IMG/VR virus record: IMGVR_UViG_3300037843_000088
Location: 1-30,434 of that record
DNA from: a virus
Reading direction: 5' to 3' (one strand)
Length of the DNA: 30,434 nt
A program made the position numbers and the translations under genes. Shown in pieces: positions 8,901 through 16,216 of this stretch. Every line of letters starts with the position of its first letter. Within the stretch, counting starts at the first letter, position 1. A model generated the notes under the pieces. It was not told the DNA's origin and searched no databases. It worked only from the letters and a program-made list of their open reading frames with translations.

Positions 8901-10939
8901 GAGATTGTCCAGCCGGTTGGCAGCAACGCCAGATGGCCCCCGTCAAACGTCAGGTTCACAAATTGATCGTTCTTCGTTCGCTCGCCCAAGTAGAAGCAGC
9001 GCCCAGCCCATTGAACGACCTTGACGCACTCGCCCAATTCCCGCTGCTGTTGAAGATTGTTCCCGGCAACCGAGATATTTTCAGAAGCCGCGATCACGGC
9101 ATCCGAGAGATTGATCGGATTTGGGAAGCTCGTTTGCACGTTATCATCGAGCACCGTTTTGTTGAACGTGGTGGTCACGCCCAAGGCCGCAACCGAACCG
9201 AGCACCACTACATCGTCCGGCACCCAGAAATAAGGGCCGCCAACCCCGGCATTTGCCAGCGTAATAGCCACGATCCGCGCAATGACGTTGGGAGGGCCAA
9301 CCGCGAGATTAAACGGTGTGACGTATCCGCTCCCCCCGTTGGTATAGAAGCTCACGGGAGGCGATGCTGGCGTTATATAGCCGTCTCTGGTGAGAAACAA
9401 AGTTACGGCCCATCGCTGGCCCGCCGCAACAAACGAATTGGTTGGCACCAGAACATCGCCGCCCGTGGCATTGCCGTAGATCGGATTTGTTCCCGGCGTT
9501 CCGGTTCCAAGCGTGATTGTTCCTGGGTCAATAATCAGCGCCGTGCCCGAGCCGGTAACAGCCTGTCCATCCTCGGAAGCCGAGCCAATATCGGGAGATG
9601 TGATAGCAACGGTAAAACTGGTCGAATTTGCCAAAAGGACTTGCTGATTGGCGACGTTGAAAATGCCGTTGCCGTTCGTGGTGTTAAAGACCGTTGCGAG
9701 AACTGTAGTGCCGCTGGCCTGCTTGGTCCAAACAACGGTGTTGTCGGTCTGCGGAGAAGAGCCGAAACCAGGAATCGAGCCGCCGCTGGTCCCCGGCGTC
9801 GTCACCTGCCAGACCGTTCCATCGCCCGCGTTCGGATCAACGATCTGCGCGGCCATCGGGTAGATGAAATCGGGCTGCCAGCCCGGAGCTTCGCCAGACT
9901 GAAGAACATAATCATACGTGGCAACGTCTGTGCTCAATGAAGTTGCCGAAATCGAGAGCTGGCCTTCGGTCGGCGTCTCGGCAATCTTCCAGGGAGTATT
10001 CCACTGCGCGACTGACGCGCCCTGGACGGTGATTGTCGCGCCCACAACCGCGTCCTGCTGCGGAATCGGGTTGGTAAGCTGGATAAGTGCCTGAGTCCGC
10101 TGATAGGTCCCTATCGTTGAGGTCCCGCGCACGAAGTCGCTGTTGGCAACGTAGGCCGTGACGCCGAAATACTGGTGCGTTCCGTTGCTGTCGGCAAATT
10201 GCCCGATAGAGGTCACGGCATACGTTCCGTTCGGGTTCTGGCCTTCCAAAAGCCCAATGCCGGTCACATAAACCAGGACGCCAATGCTCAAGTCAGAGGC
10301 AAAAGCGGTATCGCCGCCAGCGCCCATGAAATAGAGATTCGCGCTGGGCGGCGGCGCGTTTGTTGTATTCAGCGCCGAGCCCCAGACCAGCGTTGTGATG
10401 TTGTGCGTCGAATAAATCTCGGTGATTGCCGAAATGGGGTAATTCGCGGAGGCCACGGTCATAGACGGTCCCTGTCCTGGACCGACCTGGGAGATTCGAT
10501 CGAGGTTCACACCGTCATACTGGCGCGGCTGATCGGTTCCCTGCGCGAAATTCGATAACGCGATGTATTCGCGGCTGTTGACCGTCTCGGAGAGTGCTCT
10601 GGCATTGTTCAGGATCGGAGAATAAAAGCTGGTAAAGATGCCTGGATCATTGAGGTTTTCATGGTAAAGCGTCGTGCCGCCATCTTCCATCAATGTCAGA
10701 TTGAGCGGCCCGAGAACCTGAGTGCTTTTCAGATATTCGACCGGGTATGCGGCGAGAGTGGGTGTGAAGCTCGTAACCGGATCGCTTAAACCTGGGCGTG
10801 TTCCGACGCCTGCAATCTGGAAATCCACATCCCAATTTTGCGGGGAGGATCCGGGAGGAAGATTACGCGCCTCCGTCATAAGATAGAGGCCGCCAAACTT
10901 GTTCAGAAGGATTTCACGGTAGCCGGCCAGTGTAAACAT
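5912..10939 (-). CDS. Giant tail nozzle-like structural protein with IPT/TIG repeats, 1675 aa
   Basis: The N-terminus (NKFGGLYLMTEARNLPPGSS, then a GVGTRPGL motif) resembles the opening of large nozzle or tail-tubular proteins of short-tailed phages. A long beta-rich body follows, with a propeller-like segment around residues 930-1130 (TNHFVFINKYFITTKSRTF, a DQNGVYIFDGGN turn). There are two IPT/TIG Ig-like domains at about 1145-1230 and 1237-1325, each with a TVTGSNF or LVTGSNF signature. Near 1495-1545 a further beta module contains DDGSGHIVGTGVTAG and INYTTGSISVTYA. A module at about 772-848 is shared with the 371-residue adaptor-like protein. The ATG abuts the stop of the 276-residue gene. 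IPT and Ig-like repeats are common in phage surface proteins and could contact the host surface. At 1675 residues it is about twice as long as T7 gp12, apparently through added beta modules. Confidence 0.72.
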   Translation of the reverse strand: MFTLAGYREILLNKFGGLYLMTEARNLPPGSSPQNWDVDFQIAGVGTRPGLSDPVTSFTPTLAAYPVEYLKSTQVLGPLNLTLMEDGGTTLYHENLNDPGIFTSFYSPILNNARALSETVNSREYIALSNFAQGTDQPRQYDGVNLDRISQVGPGQGPSMTVASANYPISAITEIYSTHNITTLVWGSALNTTNAPPPSANLYFMGAGGDTAFASDLSIGVLVYVTGIGLLEGQNPNGTYAVTSIGQFADSNGTHQYFGVTAYVANSDFVRGTSTIGTYQRTQALIQLTNPIPQQDAVVGATITVQGASVAQWNTPWKIAETPTEGQLSISATSLSTDVATYDYVLQSGEAPGWQPDFIYPMAAQIVDPNAGDGTVWQVTTPGTSGGSIPGFGSSPQTDNTVVWTKQASGTTVLATVFNTTNGNGIFNVANQQVLLANSTSFTVAITSPDIGSASEDGQAVTGSGTALIIDPGTITLGTGTPGTNPIYGNATGGDVLVPTNSFVAAGQRWAVTLFLTRDGYITPASPPVSFYTNGGSGYVTPFNLAVGPPNVIARIVAITLANAGVGGPYFWVPDDVVVLGSVAALGVTTTFNKTVLDDNVQTSFPNPINLSDAVIAASENISVAGNNLQQQRELGECVKVVQWAGRCFYLGERTKNDQFVNLTFDGGHLALLPTGWTISSSLATYVSLIYSQVFGESLFINNTSGSTINSVGTVLASIASLSQVAYEVPNLNSPIVQPNTAYSIRVTAANSAGLASGFLVIEFYSPSATVYDFTLTAAANASGGDTVYSGTITGGASNAFAGLYFTVSGFATNPGNNIVNALCVASTALTLTLVNPNGVAESNPATAVSAGWQAVIPMSSMPTTLQEFIVPLNNPLWDAVPADLLLRVYPLNLANLDNVTVDRIEVFAANQPVYTLQVAASYAENTEAIDGVTGAIDTSILSSQPQTNHFVFINKYFITTKSRTFSPIQSASGEPDSWVVDEISNAVGSLGPLANFVGEEYMGVADQNGVYIFDGGNHIKISQEIQPIWDARYKPSDSTVWMLNDLDNQRILVGLPLPTPNQWLPNAPLNAAPTTPNVILMCRYLGMMTGAEIANGHAIYPSAFTGMLLFHDMKRKWSPWQIPAACASLIERSDGSEEVWFGQGEPPELSISPTNVIPGSGNFNLTVTGSNFTSSMVVYWNTTPLFTVYDSPSQLTGEVPASYVADSGTAEISIYNPDTGYWSCPAATLSISCEGGVPAISTLTPSSVLAGIAVNFTVLVTGSNFFPSSVVEVGGSPRVTTYVSSTQLLVTILSTDVASAATLELTVYNPPPGCGGSSESPFTVNAATETFQITALFDFPQQNQTLSYTGNAINGAYKYTVTVSFLDGYTGTVTLSWPDWSAVFPATVEGGFGSLAYPAAGEGAIYSTTSTSLWMRAACNFAPSAFPSIYLPTLKGTDLASNTHSISIPVPFGQLSINPTLSAQSLGVGDGGTKTFTGSLASTPVSAGSIQVISGTVYAHDDGSGHIVGTGVTAGTINYTTGSISVTYAVAPTLGTQVIGIYQAVGEYQAWGGFNFDPEFNIGSVPMGRASWPIYTLPGYYMTTLVLEIKCYIITAPSLGLSIFELVQDSGAGTLTCAPDSGSIISAGCGYEPITVTATCQSWPQKFTFHFVITSLLDGSSYSGGQFKAEFFGP
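8395..8622 (-). repeat. Copy 1 of a mobile ~76-aa beta-rich module (in nozzle-like protein)
   Basis: Protein segment at about residues 772-848 of the nozzle-like protein with the signature YSGTITGG, FTVSGF, NALCVASTALTLTLVNPNGV and a closing ATA. It aligns over its whole length with a segment of the 371-residue adaptor-like protein (12431-12676). The DNA is also recognisably similar. Two other stretches of this protein (about residues 205-265 and 415-465) have a weaker NG-x-F/Y-x-V pattern and may be diverged copies. Confidence 0.65.
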
Positions 10940-11770
10940 CTATCCCCAGCCGCTTCCTATCAAGTCGCCCCTTCCGTCGCCAAACGGACGGCGCGAGAAG
11001 TGGGACCATTGCTGCGATTTGATATACCGATTTGCCATCTTGAGCATCGCCTTTTCGTATCGCGCGTCCAGTTTTTCAGCTTCTCCGTTCGGAAGCCGGG
11101 GGGATGCAAAAATGTAGGCCATCTTGTATGAGAGCGCTTCCATGCAATCGAGGAACGGAATCAACGTAGTTGAAAATAAATCTGGACTCAGGCTTTCAGA
11201 GTATTGCGGACAGCCCCCGGTATATCGCAGTTCGATGTCGCAAGTATTCTGCGACCCGTTGAACCAAATCGCGTCCTGCCGCCAGGTCCACCAGCCGAGC
11301 AAATAGTTCTGATAGACCGAAGGCAGATCGGTTGGCGAGTTCGGAACATTTGTAAAAACGGTCCCGGAATTGGTGATTCGCTGCTTAATTTCAATCGGCA
11401 CCAGCAAATCGGGAGGCAGAACCGGAGAGACGTGGAGAACGCCCCCATCCCAATAGCCATTGAAGGACAGGTAGACTTGAACGGTTGGATCGGGAATTCC
11501 TAGGCCCATCGGCCCGTTGACAGGCGTGATGCCGTTGACGATGAAAACAACTTCGCGGGTTGAGGGCAGCCCGTAATTCTCAAGGTCGCGCTGGAGGGAT
11601 TGCAGTGCGATATTCAGGATTGGGACCGTTTCGTTGACCGGATAGGTGTCAGTGTAGACGCGAGTGCCGTTGGCCGCAGCCGTAAACGACTCGTTGACAT
11701 GAACGCGCACGCTCGCATTGACCTGAGCGATGCTTGGGTACAAACCAACGGTCGGCGCTGTAATCGGCAT
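10940..11770 (-). CDS. Head-tail adaptor-like protein, paralogue lacking the module, 276 aa
   Basis: Paralogous to the adjacent 371-residue protein. Both open with GLYPSI-x-x-VN and run through a helix containing LQRDLE, a strand EV-x-FI, an ITPVNGP-x-GL segment and VQVYLSFNGYWDG. Both end in a helix with AYIF-x-x-PRLP-x-G and a C-terminal SRR-x-FG. The helical ends around a beta-rich middle fit a connector or gatekeeper role, which is inferred from position between capsid and nozzle genes. The start ATG has GAGGATC seven bases upstream. The stop TAG abuts the ATG of the nozzle gene. A tandem pair of such proteins suggests two rings or two isoforms at the neck. Confidence 0.62.
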   Translation of the reverse strand: MPITAPTVGLYPSIAQVNASVRVHVNESFTAAANGTRVYTDTYPVNETVPILNIALQSLQRDLENYGLPSTREVVFIVNGITPVNGPMGLGIPDPTVQVYLSFNGYWDGGVLHVSPVLPPDLLVPIEIKQRITNSGTVFTNVPNSPTDLPSVYQNYLLGWWTWRQDAIWFNGSQNTCDIELRYTGGCPQYSESLSPDLFSTTLIPFLDCMEALSYKMAYIFASPRLPNGEAEKLDARYEKAMLKMANRYIKSQQWSHFSRRPFGDGRGDLIGSGWG

Positions 11771-11806
11771 TGCTGATCCTCACCGCATCTATCCCTCTTC
11801 GCAGCC

Positions 11807-12922
11807 TTACCGGACTGGCCCTGCGCCGCCGGGAGGCATTGCGCCAGTGTTTCCGAACTCGCGCCGGGAGAGTGGCGACCGCTGTTGAGTCTTTCTCCAC
11901 CGATTTGCCATGCCCTGTACGGCATATTCGTAGTTGGCCTGCAACTCCTGTGCCCTGGTATCGCCAGCCGGAAGCCGAGGACGGCAGAAGATATAGGCGC
12001 AGCGATAGGACATTGCCTCCGTGGAATCGAGGAACGGAATCAACGTAGTGCCGTAGTTGCTAACGCTCAAAGATGTCGGAAACGGCGATACTCCGCCAGC
12101 GTAGCGCAGCTCAATATCCATGTTGACCAGAGCGCCATTGAAATTCAGCTTATCGGTCCTCCATTCCCATCCACCAAGCCCTTGAGCAGTCTGGAGATTT
12201 GACGCCAAGCCGTCCGGCGCTTCTGCAACTGTCTGAAAAATCGCCGCATTCCCTGTCGAACCGCTGATTCGCTGCTGGACCTTCAAGGGCACCAAAAGAT
12301 CGGGTGGCAGAATCGGATTCTCATGCAACACGCTGCCATCCCAGTAACCGTTGAACGAAAGATAAACCTGGACGCTGGGATCGGCAACCGCGAGCCCGAG
12401 CGGACCATTGACCGGCGTAATCGCGTTCGTTACCGCCGTGGCTGTCGCTGCTTTGCTTTCCAGGACTCCATTAGGATTAGCCAGTGTCAGGAGCAGAGCG
12501 GTAGAAGCGACACACAAGGCGGTTGCGACGTTGTTTCCCGCGTTCGCAAACCCGGCGATTGTGAAATACTGTCCCACAAGGGCGTTCGATCCGCCGCCGG
12601 TGATCGTCCCTGCATACGCCGTATTGCCGCCGACCGCCGCCGCCGCGCCGGTCAATGTCAGTGTTGCCGGAGTAACCGGCGAGGCAATGATGAACGTGAC
12701 TTCCTGGGTAGTCGGGACGCCTTCAGTCTCCAAATCTCTCTGAAGGTGTTGCATCGCCTGATTGATGATCGTGATATTCGGCGTCCACGTGTCAACGTAG
12801 ACTCGGCCTTCTCCGGTGACATTATTTACCCCGGCAAACGTATCGTTGACCAGCACTCTCACCGCTTTATTTACATCCTCTATGCTTGGGTAGAGGCCGT
12901 TAATCGGGATTGGAAAGGCCAT
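11807..12922 (-). CDS. Head-tail adaptor-like protein with inserted beta module, 371 aa
   Basis: Tandem paralogue of the 276-residue protein downstream. It is 95 residues longer, mostly because of an insert at about residues 83-164 placed exactly between the EV-x-FI strand and the ITPVNGP segment, which are nearly continuous in the paralogue. The C-terminal helices (RAQELQANYEYAVQGMANRW) and the SRREFG end are conserved. The ATG has GAGGAGAG at good spacing. A neck or connector role is inferred. The duplication followed by insertion (or loss in the partner) is visible directly in the sequence. Confidence 0.65.
   Translation of the reverse strand: MAFPIPINGLYPSIEDVNKAVRVLVNDTFAGVNNVTGEGRVYVDTWTPNITIINQAMQHLQRDLETEGVPTTQEVTFIIASPVTPATLTLTGAAAAVGGNTAYAGTITGGGSNALVGQYFTIAGFANAGNNVATALCVASTALLLTLANPNGVLESKAATATAVTNAITPVNGPLGLAVADPSVQVYLSFNGYWDGSVLHENPILPPDLLVPLKVQQRISGSTGNAAIFQTVAEAPDGLASNLQTAQGLGGWEWRTDKLNFNGALVNMDIELRYAGGVSPFPTSLSVSNYGTTLIPFLDSTEAMSYRCAYIFCRPRLPAGDTRAQELQANYEYAVQGMANRWRKTQQRSPLSRREFGNTGAMPPGGAGPVR
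12431..12676 (-). repeat. Copy 2 of the mobile ~80-aa beta-rich module (in adaptor-like protein)
   Basis: Encodes residues about 83-164 of the 371-residue protein: YAGTITGGGSNALVGQYF, then FTIAGF-like and ALCVASTALLLTLANPNGV motifs. It aligns with residues about 772-848 of the nozzle-like protein and is absent from the otherwise collinear 276-residue paralogue. That contrast gives a clean view of the insert boundaries. Confidence 0.68.
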
Positions 12923-12937
12923 CGGCTCTCCTCGCGG

Positions 12938-13309
12938 TTATTTGCGTCCAGGCGGTGGCATCGGAGCGACGGCTTTTGGCGGCTGTGTCACTGTAGCCGG
13001 TTCCGGGAGCGGCGCAGCAGATTCAGCCTGGACTTTCGCCGCTGCTTGGGCGACAAGCTCCGCCCCGACAACTCCGGCGTCGGCAGGCACGGCTGGAGTT
13101 ATTACTGGTTCTGGAGGCGGCGAATCAATTACGGCGATGGTTTTTTTCTTCATCGCCTGAATCGCGCCACTGGCGATTTTGCGGCAATCCGGGCACAGAT
13201 CAATTTCTTCCTCCGGGGAGGCTTGCGGCTGTGGAGCGCCAACCTTGACCAGACGATAAGAAGAAGAATTACCGCCGCCGCAGTGATCGCAGAATGGGGC
13301 TGGCTTCAT
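12938..13309 (-). CDS. Zinc-ribbon protein with Pro/Ala-rich tail, 123 aa
   Basis: Two CxxC knuckles (C7/C10 and C39/C42) frame a short beta segment, making a probable zinc ribbon. A low-complexity tail from about residue 60 is rich in Pro, Ala and Val (PPPEPVITPAVPA) and ends in MPPPGRK. AAGGAG lies ideally before the ATG. The next upstream gene (88 aa) also carries a CxxC pair, and the gene beyond it a third zinc site. Function unknown; perhaps a small virion or assembly protein. Confidence 0.62.
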   Translation of the reverse strand: MKPAPFCDHCGGGNSSSYRLVKVGAPQPQASPEEEIDLCPDCRKIASGAIQAMKKKTIAVIDSPPPEPVITPAVPADAGVVGAELVAQAAAKVQAESAAPLPEPATVTQPPKAVAPMPPPGRK

Positions 13310-13318
13310 TGTCGCTCC

Positions 13319-13585
13319 TTACGCGGTCGCTCTTACTACAATCCGTTCCCGCAATCGTCTGGCCTGTGCCGCAATTCTCTGTTGCATTTGCGCCCGCTTG
13401 TTTAGCTCCGAGCATGTCTGCGGATTCGGATGAAACACGACGGTTTCCTGCTTTACCCTCACATGCTGTTCATCGTCGGCATCGAAATAGGGAAGGTCTC
13501 TCAGGACCACCTTCCCCTCGCCAGCGGGAACCAGGAAGCCGCAACGCTCGCAGGCTTTTGGCTTCGCGTTGGTCGCTTCGGCCAT
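13319..13585 (-). CDS. Small zinc-binding-like protein, 88 aa
   Basis: A CERC knuckle (C12, C15) is followed by a beta segment (GFLVPAGEGKVVL) and an HPNPQTC segment (H52, C58) that could complete the metal site. The C-terminal 30 residues form a basic helix (KRAQMQQRIAAQARRLRERI). The ATG lies two bases after the stop of the 297-residue gene. A much longer frame in this register reads back through the upstream gene and is a shadow, so only this 3' part is called. No family recognised. Confidence 0.6.
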   Translation of the reverse strand: MAEATNAKPKACERCGFLVPAGEGKVVLRDLPYFDADDEQHVRVKQETVVFHPNPQTCSELNKRAQMQQRIAAQARRLRERIVVRATA

Positions 13586-13587
13586 CC

Positions 13588-14481
13588 TTACCGCAGCTTT
13601 CCTACCGGCGGCCGCAGCGGGCCGCTTGCCAGCGGCTCCGGTGCTGGCGGCTCCGGCTCCTCTTTCCACCAACGTTGATCCTCGGGTACTTCCGCCTTGG
13701 TCTTTACCCCGGCTGAGACTGCGCGTTTCCAGTCGAGTACACAGACGCCGCCGACCGCAGACGGATGGTAAGCGATTCCAGGATTCACCGGCTCGCCGCA
13801 ATTCGGGCACGCTTCCTGGACCGCCGTGCGAACGTGCCACGATGAATTCATGTGCAGGTATTCTGCGGCAAGATGATGCTCCGCTCCAATCTCGCGTCTG
13901 GTTTTCGGGTCGCCAGCCAGCTCTTCGGCCTGTTCGACCAGCAAACGGTAGTGGCGCTCCATCAGCGTCCTGGATCGCGCCAGTTCCTCCGGGGTTGGAA
14001 CCTCGTTCCGGCTCCAGAACACTCCCCGGCGCGAAAGATCGTCTCCGCCGCCGTGCAGCAAATCCATTTCCGGGTTGCTCACTTCGGTCCACATCTGGTT
14101 TCCGAGGTTCGCCGGATTGATGAGGTCGGTTGCCCAGCGTTCGCCGGAAATAGACATCAGGCTCGTTTGCCCGGTTCCAACGTCCTTGACCTTGTAGTTG
14201 ATTGTGTCCCGAACCCGTGCCGCCAGAACGTAGGGCTGTCCTGCGGGGCACGCCCGGAGGGTGATGTTCGGGAAGTCCGGCGGCCGGTGGCGAACGAAGG
14301 TGCGCGTCGAAATGTTGAAAACGTAGAGCCAGTAGTCGGGTTCCCGGTTGTAGTTCCGATCCTGGCCGATCACCATAGCGGCGGCCAGAGTCTCGTCCCG
14401 GTCAAGCCGGTTTTGCTGATTCATTATCGAGCTGACCGACTCGCCATAATTGGCGGCGGTGGCTGTTTCAAGATATGGCAA
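13588..14481 (-). CDS. Probable structural protein with C-terminal zinc knuckle, 297 aa
   Basis: The N-terminal 120 residues look beta-rich and globular (DYWLYVFNISTRTFVRHRPP). The middle is helical (PTPEELARSRTLMERHYRLL, LVEQAEELAG). A zinc-type site follows, CPNC at 225/228 and C247, and then a Pro/Glu-rich end. It overlaps the upstream 224-residue gene by 14 bases. Helical stretches with EHHLAAEYLHMNSSWHV could bind partners in the head. The family is not recognised; a virion role is inferred from position between decoration-like and adaptor-like genes. Confidence 0.66.
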   Translation of the reverse strand: MPYLETATAANYGESVSSIMNQQNRLDRDETLAAAMVIGQDRNYNREPDYWLYVFNISTRTFVRHRPPDFPNITLRACPAGQPYVLAARVRDTINYKVKDVGTGQTSLMSISGERWATDLINPANLGNQMWTEVSNPEMDLLHGGGDDLSRRGVFWSRNEVPTPEELARSRTLMERHYRLLVEQAEELAGDPKTRREIGAEHHLAAEYLHMNSSWHVRTAVQEACPNCGEPVNPGIAYHPSAVGGVCVLDWKRAVSAGVKTKAEVPEDQRWWKEEPEPPAPEPLASGPLRPPVGKLR

Positions 14482-15142
14482 TCGCTCCTCCTAAATCCGG
14501 CAGAATAATTTTGCCCTGCGGCGGACCTTGCACGAGCCCGCCGCGCGGGAAACGGCTGGCCTGTTTCTGAATCCGGCTCAGGTTGCGTTCGAGCAGATCG
14601 AGTTTCTGCTTGACCACCGAATTGCAATTTGCCTGGCCGAAAAACGATGTGGCGTCAATGAACGCTGGCGCTCCGTCCGCAATCATCTCAACGATCTGTT
14701 TATTCTGTTCGGCTTTCATCCGGTCGAATTCATCTTTGAGGTAGTGGTAGCGTTTCTGAGGAGAATCGTGCCGATGGTTGCAAATCACCCACAGATGAAG
14801 CTCCAGAACCTTCTTGTTCAGAACCTCCGAATCGAGCCTCATCGGTTCGTTGCCGTTCCGAAAGACCTGAATCGGCAGATACATACCCTCGCGGGGATAC
14901 GGCCCAAGGTAACTCTCCCATTCCCGCTCTCTGCCGAATTCCTCCGGGCTGGTCCATTCGGCCAGACACCAGAAGTTAAGATAAGCGGCCATGAACGCAT
15001 GGGGCATCAGGAACCGCTCCGGCCCTATGGCCTTGCGCGGAACCGGATCACTGCCCCAGTGCAACAGGAAATTGGGTTCCCCGTGTTCGTTCAGGCCGCC
15101 CAGCCTCGTGAGGAGATCGGCGTAGTCCTTCGGCGTCTGCAA
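14468..15142 (-). CDS. Probable head/neck protein, 224 aa
   Basis: It starts at TTG (15142) with AAGGAG six bases upstream, better placed than any ATG in frame. Segments include PRKAIGPERFLMPHAFMAAY, an EWTSPEEFGREREW region, a helix with ICNHRHDSPQKRYHYLKDEF, and a C-terminal helix LDLLERNLSRIQKQASRFP. A Gly/Pro tail ends the protein. No known motif. The final 14 bases overlap the next gene, implying coupled translation. Confidence 0.62.
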   Translation of the reverse strand: MQTPKDYADLLTRLGGLNEHGEPNFLLHWGSDPVPRKAIGPERFLMPHAFMAAYLNFWCLAEWTSPEEFGREREWESYLGPYPREGMYLPIQVFRNGNEPMRLDSEVLNKKVLELHLWVICNHRHDSPQKRYHYLKDEFDRMKAEQNKQIVEMIADGAPAFIDATSFFGQANCNSVVKQKLDLLERNLSRIQKQASRFPRGGLVQGPPQGKIILPDLGGAIAIS

Positions 15143-15151
15143 GTCGGCTCC

Positions 15152-15637
15152 TTACTGGCCCAAGGATTCGATGATCGGAATTAACTGGACGGCAGGGCCG
15201 GGAGCCGGTGAGCCTCCGGCAGCCGTAACCGCCGTGCTGATCTGGATTGCCGTTCCTGCCGCAGCCCGGAACACGATATTCCCAAACCCAGTTCCATAGG
15301 CCGCTTCGTAGAGCAGCACCGGCCCCAGCGTGCCGTTGTAGGTATTGCCAGAGTCGGTCCAAAACGTCGCCAGCGTCACGGTCGTGGCTGAGGCCGCGTT
15401 CGGATCGGTGAAAATGAGACTGACAACAAACTTCGCGGGCGTGCTGCTGCAACCCGTCCCGATAGTCGTCAGACTGGCTGAAATGCTCACCCGATAGGTT
15501 CCCGTCTGCGGAACCGTAATCAGCGTGGTGGCTGATAACGCCCCAGTCGCCGGTGCCAGCGGAAGATTGTAAATGATCGGGTCGAATTGGTCTCCGGGGT
15601 TCGATCCCGGCACTGTTACGTTCGGAAGTCCTGGCAT
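15152..15637 (-). CDS. Beta-rich capsid decoration or fibre-like protein, 161 aa
   Basis: The sequence is Ser/Thr/Ala/Gly-rich beta strands throughout (LITVPQTGTYRVSISASLTT, FVVSLIFTDP, TFWTDSGNTYNGTLGPVLL). The TGTYRVSISASLT strand resembles strands of jelly-roll (C1q/TNF-like) folds that occur on phage capsids. AAGGAG sits well before the ATG. It lies downstream of the capsid gene, separated only by the HNH gene, which fits a decoration protein. The fold is inferred by eye. Confidence 0.58.
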   Translation of the reverse strand: MPGLPNVTVPGSNPGDQFDPIIYNLPLAPATGALSATTLITVPQTGTYRVSISASLTTIGTGCSSTPAKFVVSLIFTDPNAASATTVTLATFWTDSGNTYNGTLGPVLLYEAAYGTGFGNIVFRAAAGTAIQISTAVTAAGGSPAPGPAVQLIPIIESLGQ

Positions 15638-15650
15638 GGAAAACTCCTTT

Positions 15651-16160
15651 TTAGGTCACTACAGAGGTTCGGTCATATTGGGCGAGGTAGGCAAGCGCCT
15701 TGGCTAGCCTGTCGCTTTCGACAAAAGCCAACGCTGTGTTGCAATTGGCGCACAGAAGCCCTCGGGTGCATTTGCCGCATGATCTCCTACCTGAACAGCA
15801 ATGATGGTCATGGTCCACAGCGAGCCGATAGTTTTTACCAGACCCCTGATGGACATTTGTTTCAACATTTCCACAGATAGCGCAACGACCATTTTGTGCG
15901 CTGAGTTTCGCATCGTACTCTTCTGGTGTAAGCGACGATTGCCGATTGAGGTTTGCTCTCCACTGATACTCCCGCAAAACTGGGAGATTTTCAGCTTTAA
16001 GTTTCTCGTGATTGCGCTTGGCCCATTTCTTGAGCTTGTCCTTGTTTCGGGCGCTCCAGCCACGGTGATAAGCATTCCAGCAATCCCGGCAAAGCGTCCC
16101 GTGTCTCCAATTGGTCTTTGGCTCATGTTCTTTACCGCATTTTGAACAAATCTTTTTCAT
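15651..16160 (-). CDS. HNH nuclease of the recombination endonuclease VII type, 169 aa
   Basis: An Endonuclease VII-like domain is clear. Zinc ligands C93/C96 and C137/C140 surround a DHDH motif (116-119). It ends in the family signature RGLLCANCN (133-141), whose Asn is the final HNH residue, followed by a helix. An extra insert with CC and C-x-x-C lies between DHDH and RGLLC. The N-terminus has another pair of knuckles (C5/C8, C24/C27) and a basic helix (KDKLKKWAKRNHEKLKAEN) suited to DNA binding. Between capsid and decoration genes and less GC-rich than both, it is likely a free-standing homing endonuclease rather than the phage's resolvase. I chose the ATG at 16160 because GGAGGATGCC precedes it. 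That ribosome site is paired in a hairpin (16165-16195). Confidence 0.82.
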   Translation of the reverse strand: MKKICSKCGKEHEPKTNWRHGTLCRDCWNAYHRGWSARNKDKLKKWAKRNHEKLKAENLPVLREYQWRANLNRQSSLTPEEYDAKLSAQNGRCAICGNVETNVHQGSGKNYRLAVDHDHHCCSGRRSCGKCTRGLLCANCNTALAFVESDRLAKALAYLAQYDRTSVVT

Positions 16161-16164
16161 GGCA

Positions 16165-16195
16165 TCCTCCGTATAAACAAACATAACACGGAGGA
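16165..16195 (-). promoter_or_regulatory. Hairpin that occludes the ribosome site of the HNH gene
   Basis: Perfect 8-bp inverted repeat TCCTCCGT / ACGGAGGA with a 15-base AT-rich loop. On the mRNA the 3' arm contains the GGAGG Shine-Dalgarno site of the HNH gene, so folding would hide it. Similar hairpins restrain late translation of homing endonuclease genes in T4 (for example I-TevI). Confidence 0.6.
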
Positions 16196-16216
16196 ACCAC
16201 GAAAAAACAGCTAAAC

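Noticed and set aside
8933-9940. 335-codon plus-strand frame
   Set aside because: Antisense to the nozzle-like gene, rich in Arg and His, no ribosome site; a shadow of GC-rich coding.
12323-13405. 360-codon plus-strand frame
   Set aside because: Antisense across three well-supported minus-strand genes, with Arg/Cys-rich unnatural sequence.
13586-14251. Upstream part of a 310-codon frame on the minus strand
   Set aside because: It lies inside the 297-aa gene in another frame and has unnatural Arg/Gly-rich composition; only its 3' end (13319-13585) is a real gene.
15651-16160. HNH gene as the phage's recombination endonuclease
   Set aside because: Possible, but its intergenic place between capsid and decoration genes, different composition and hairpin-occluded start fit a homing enzyme better.
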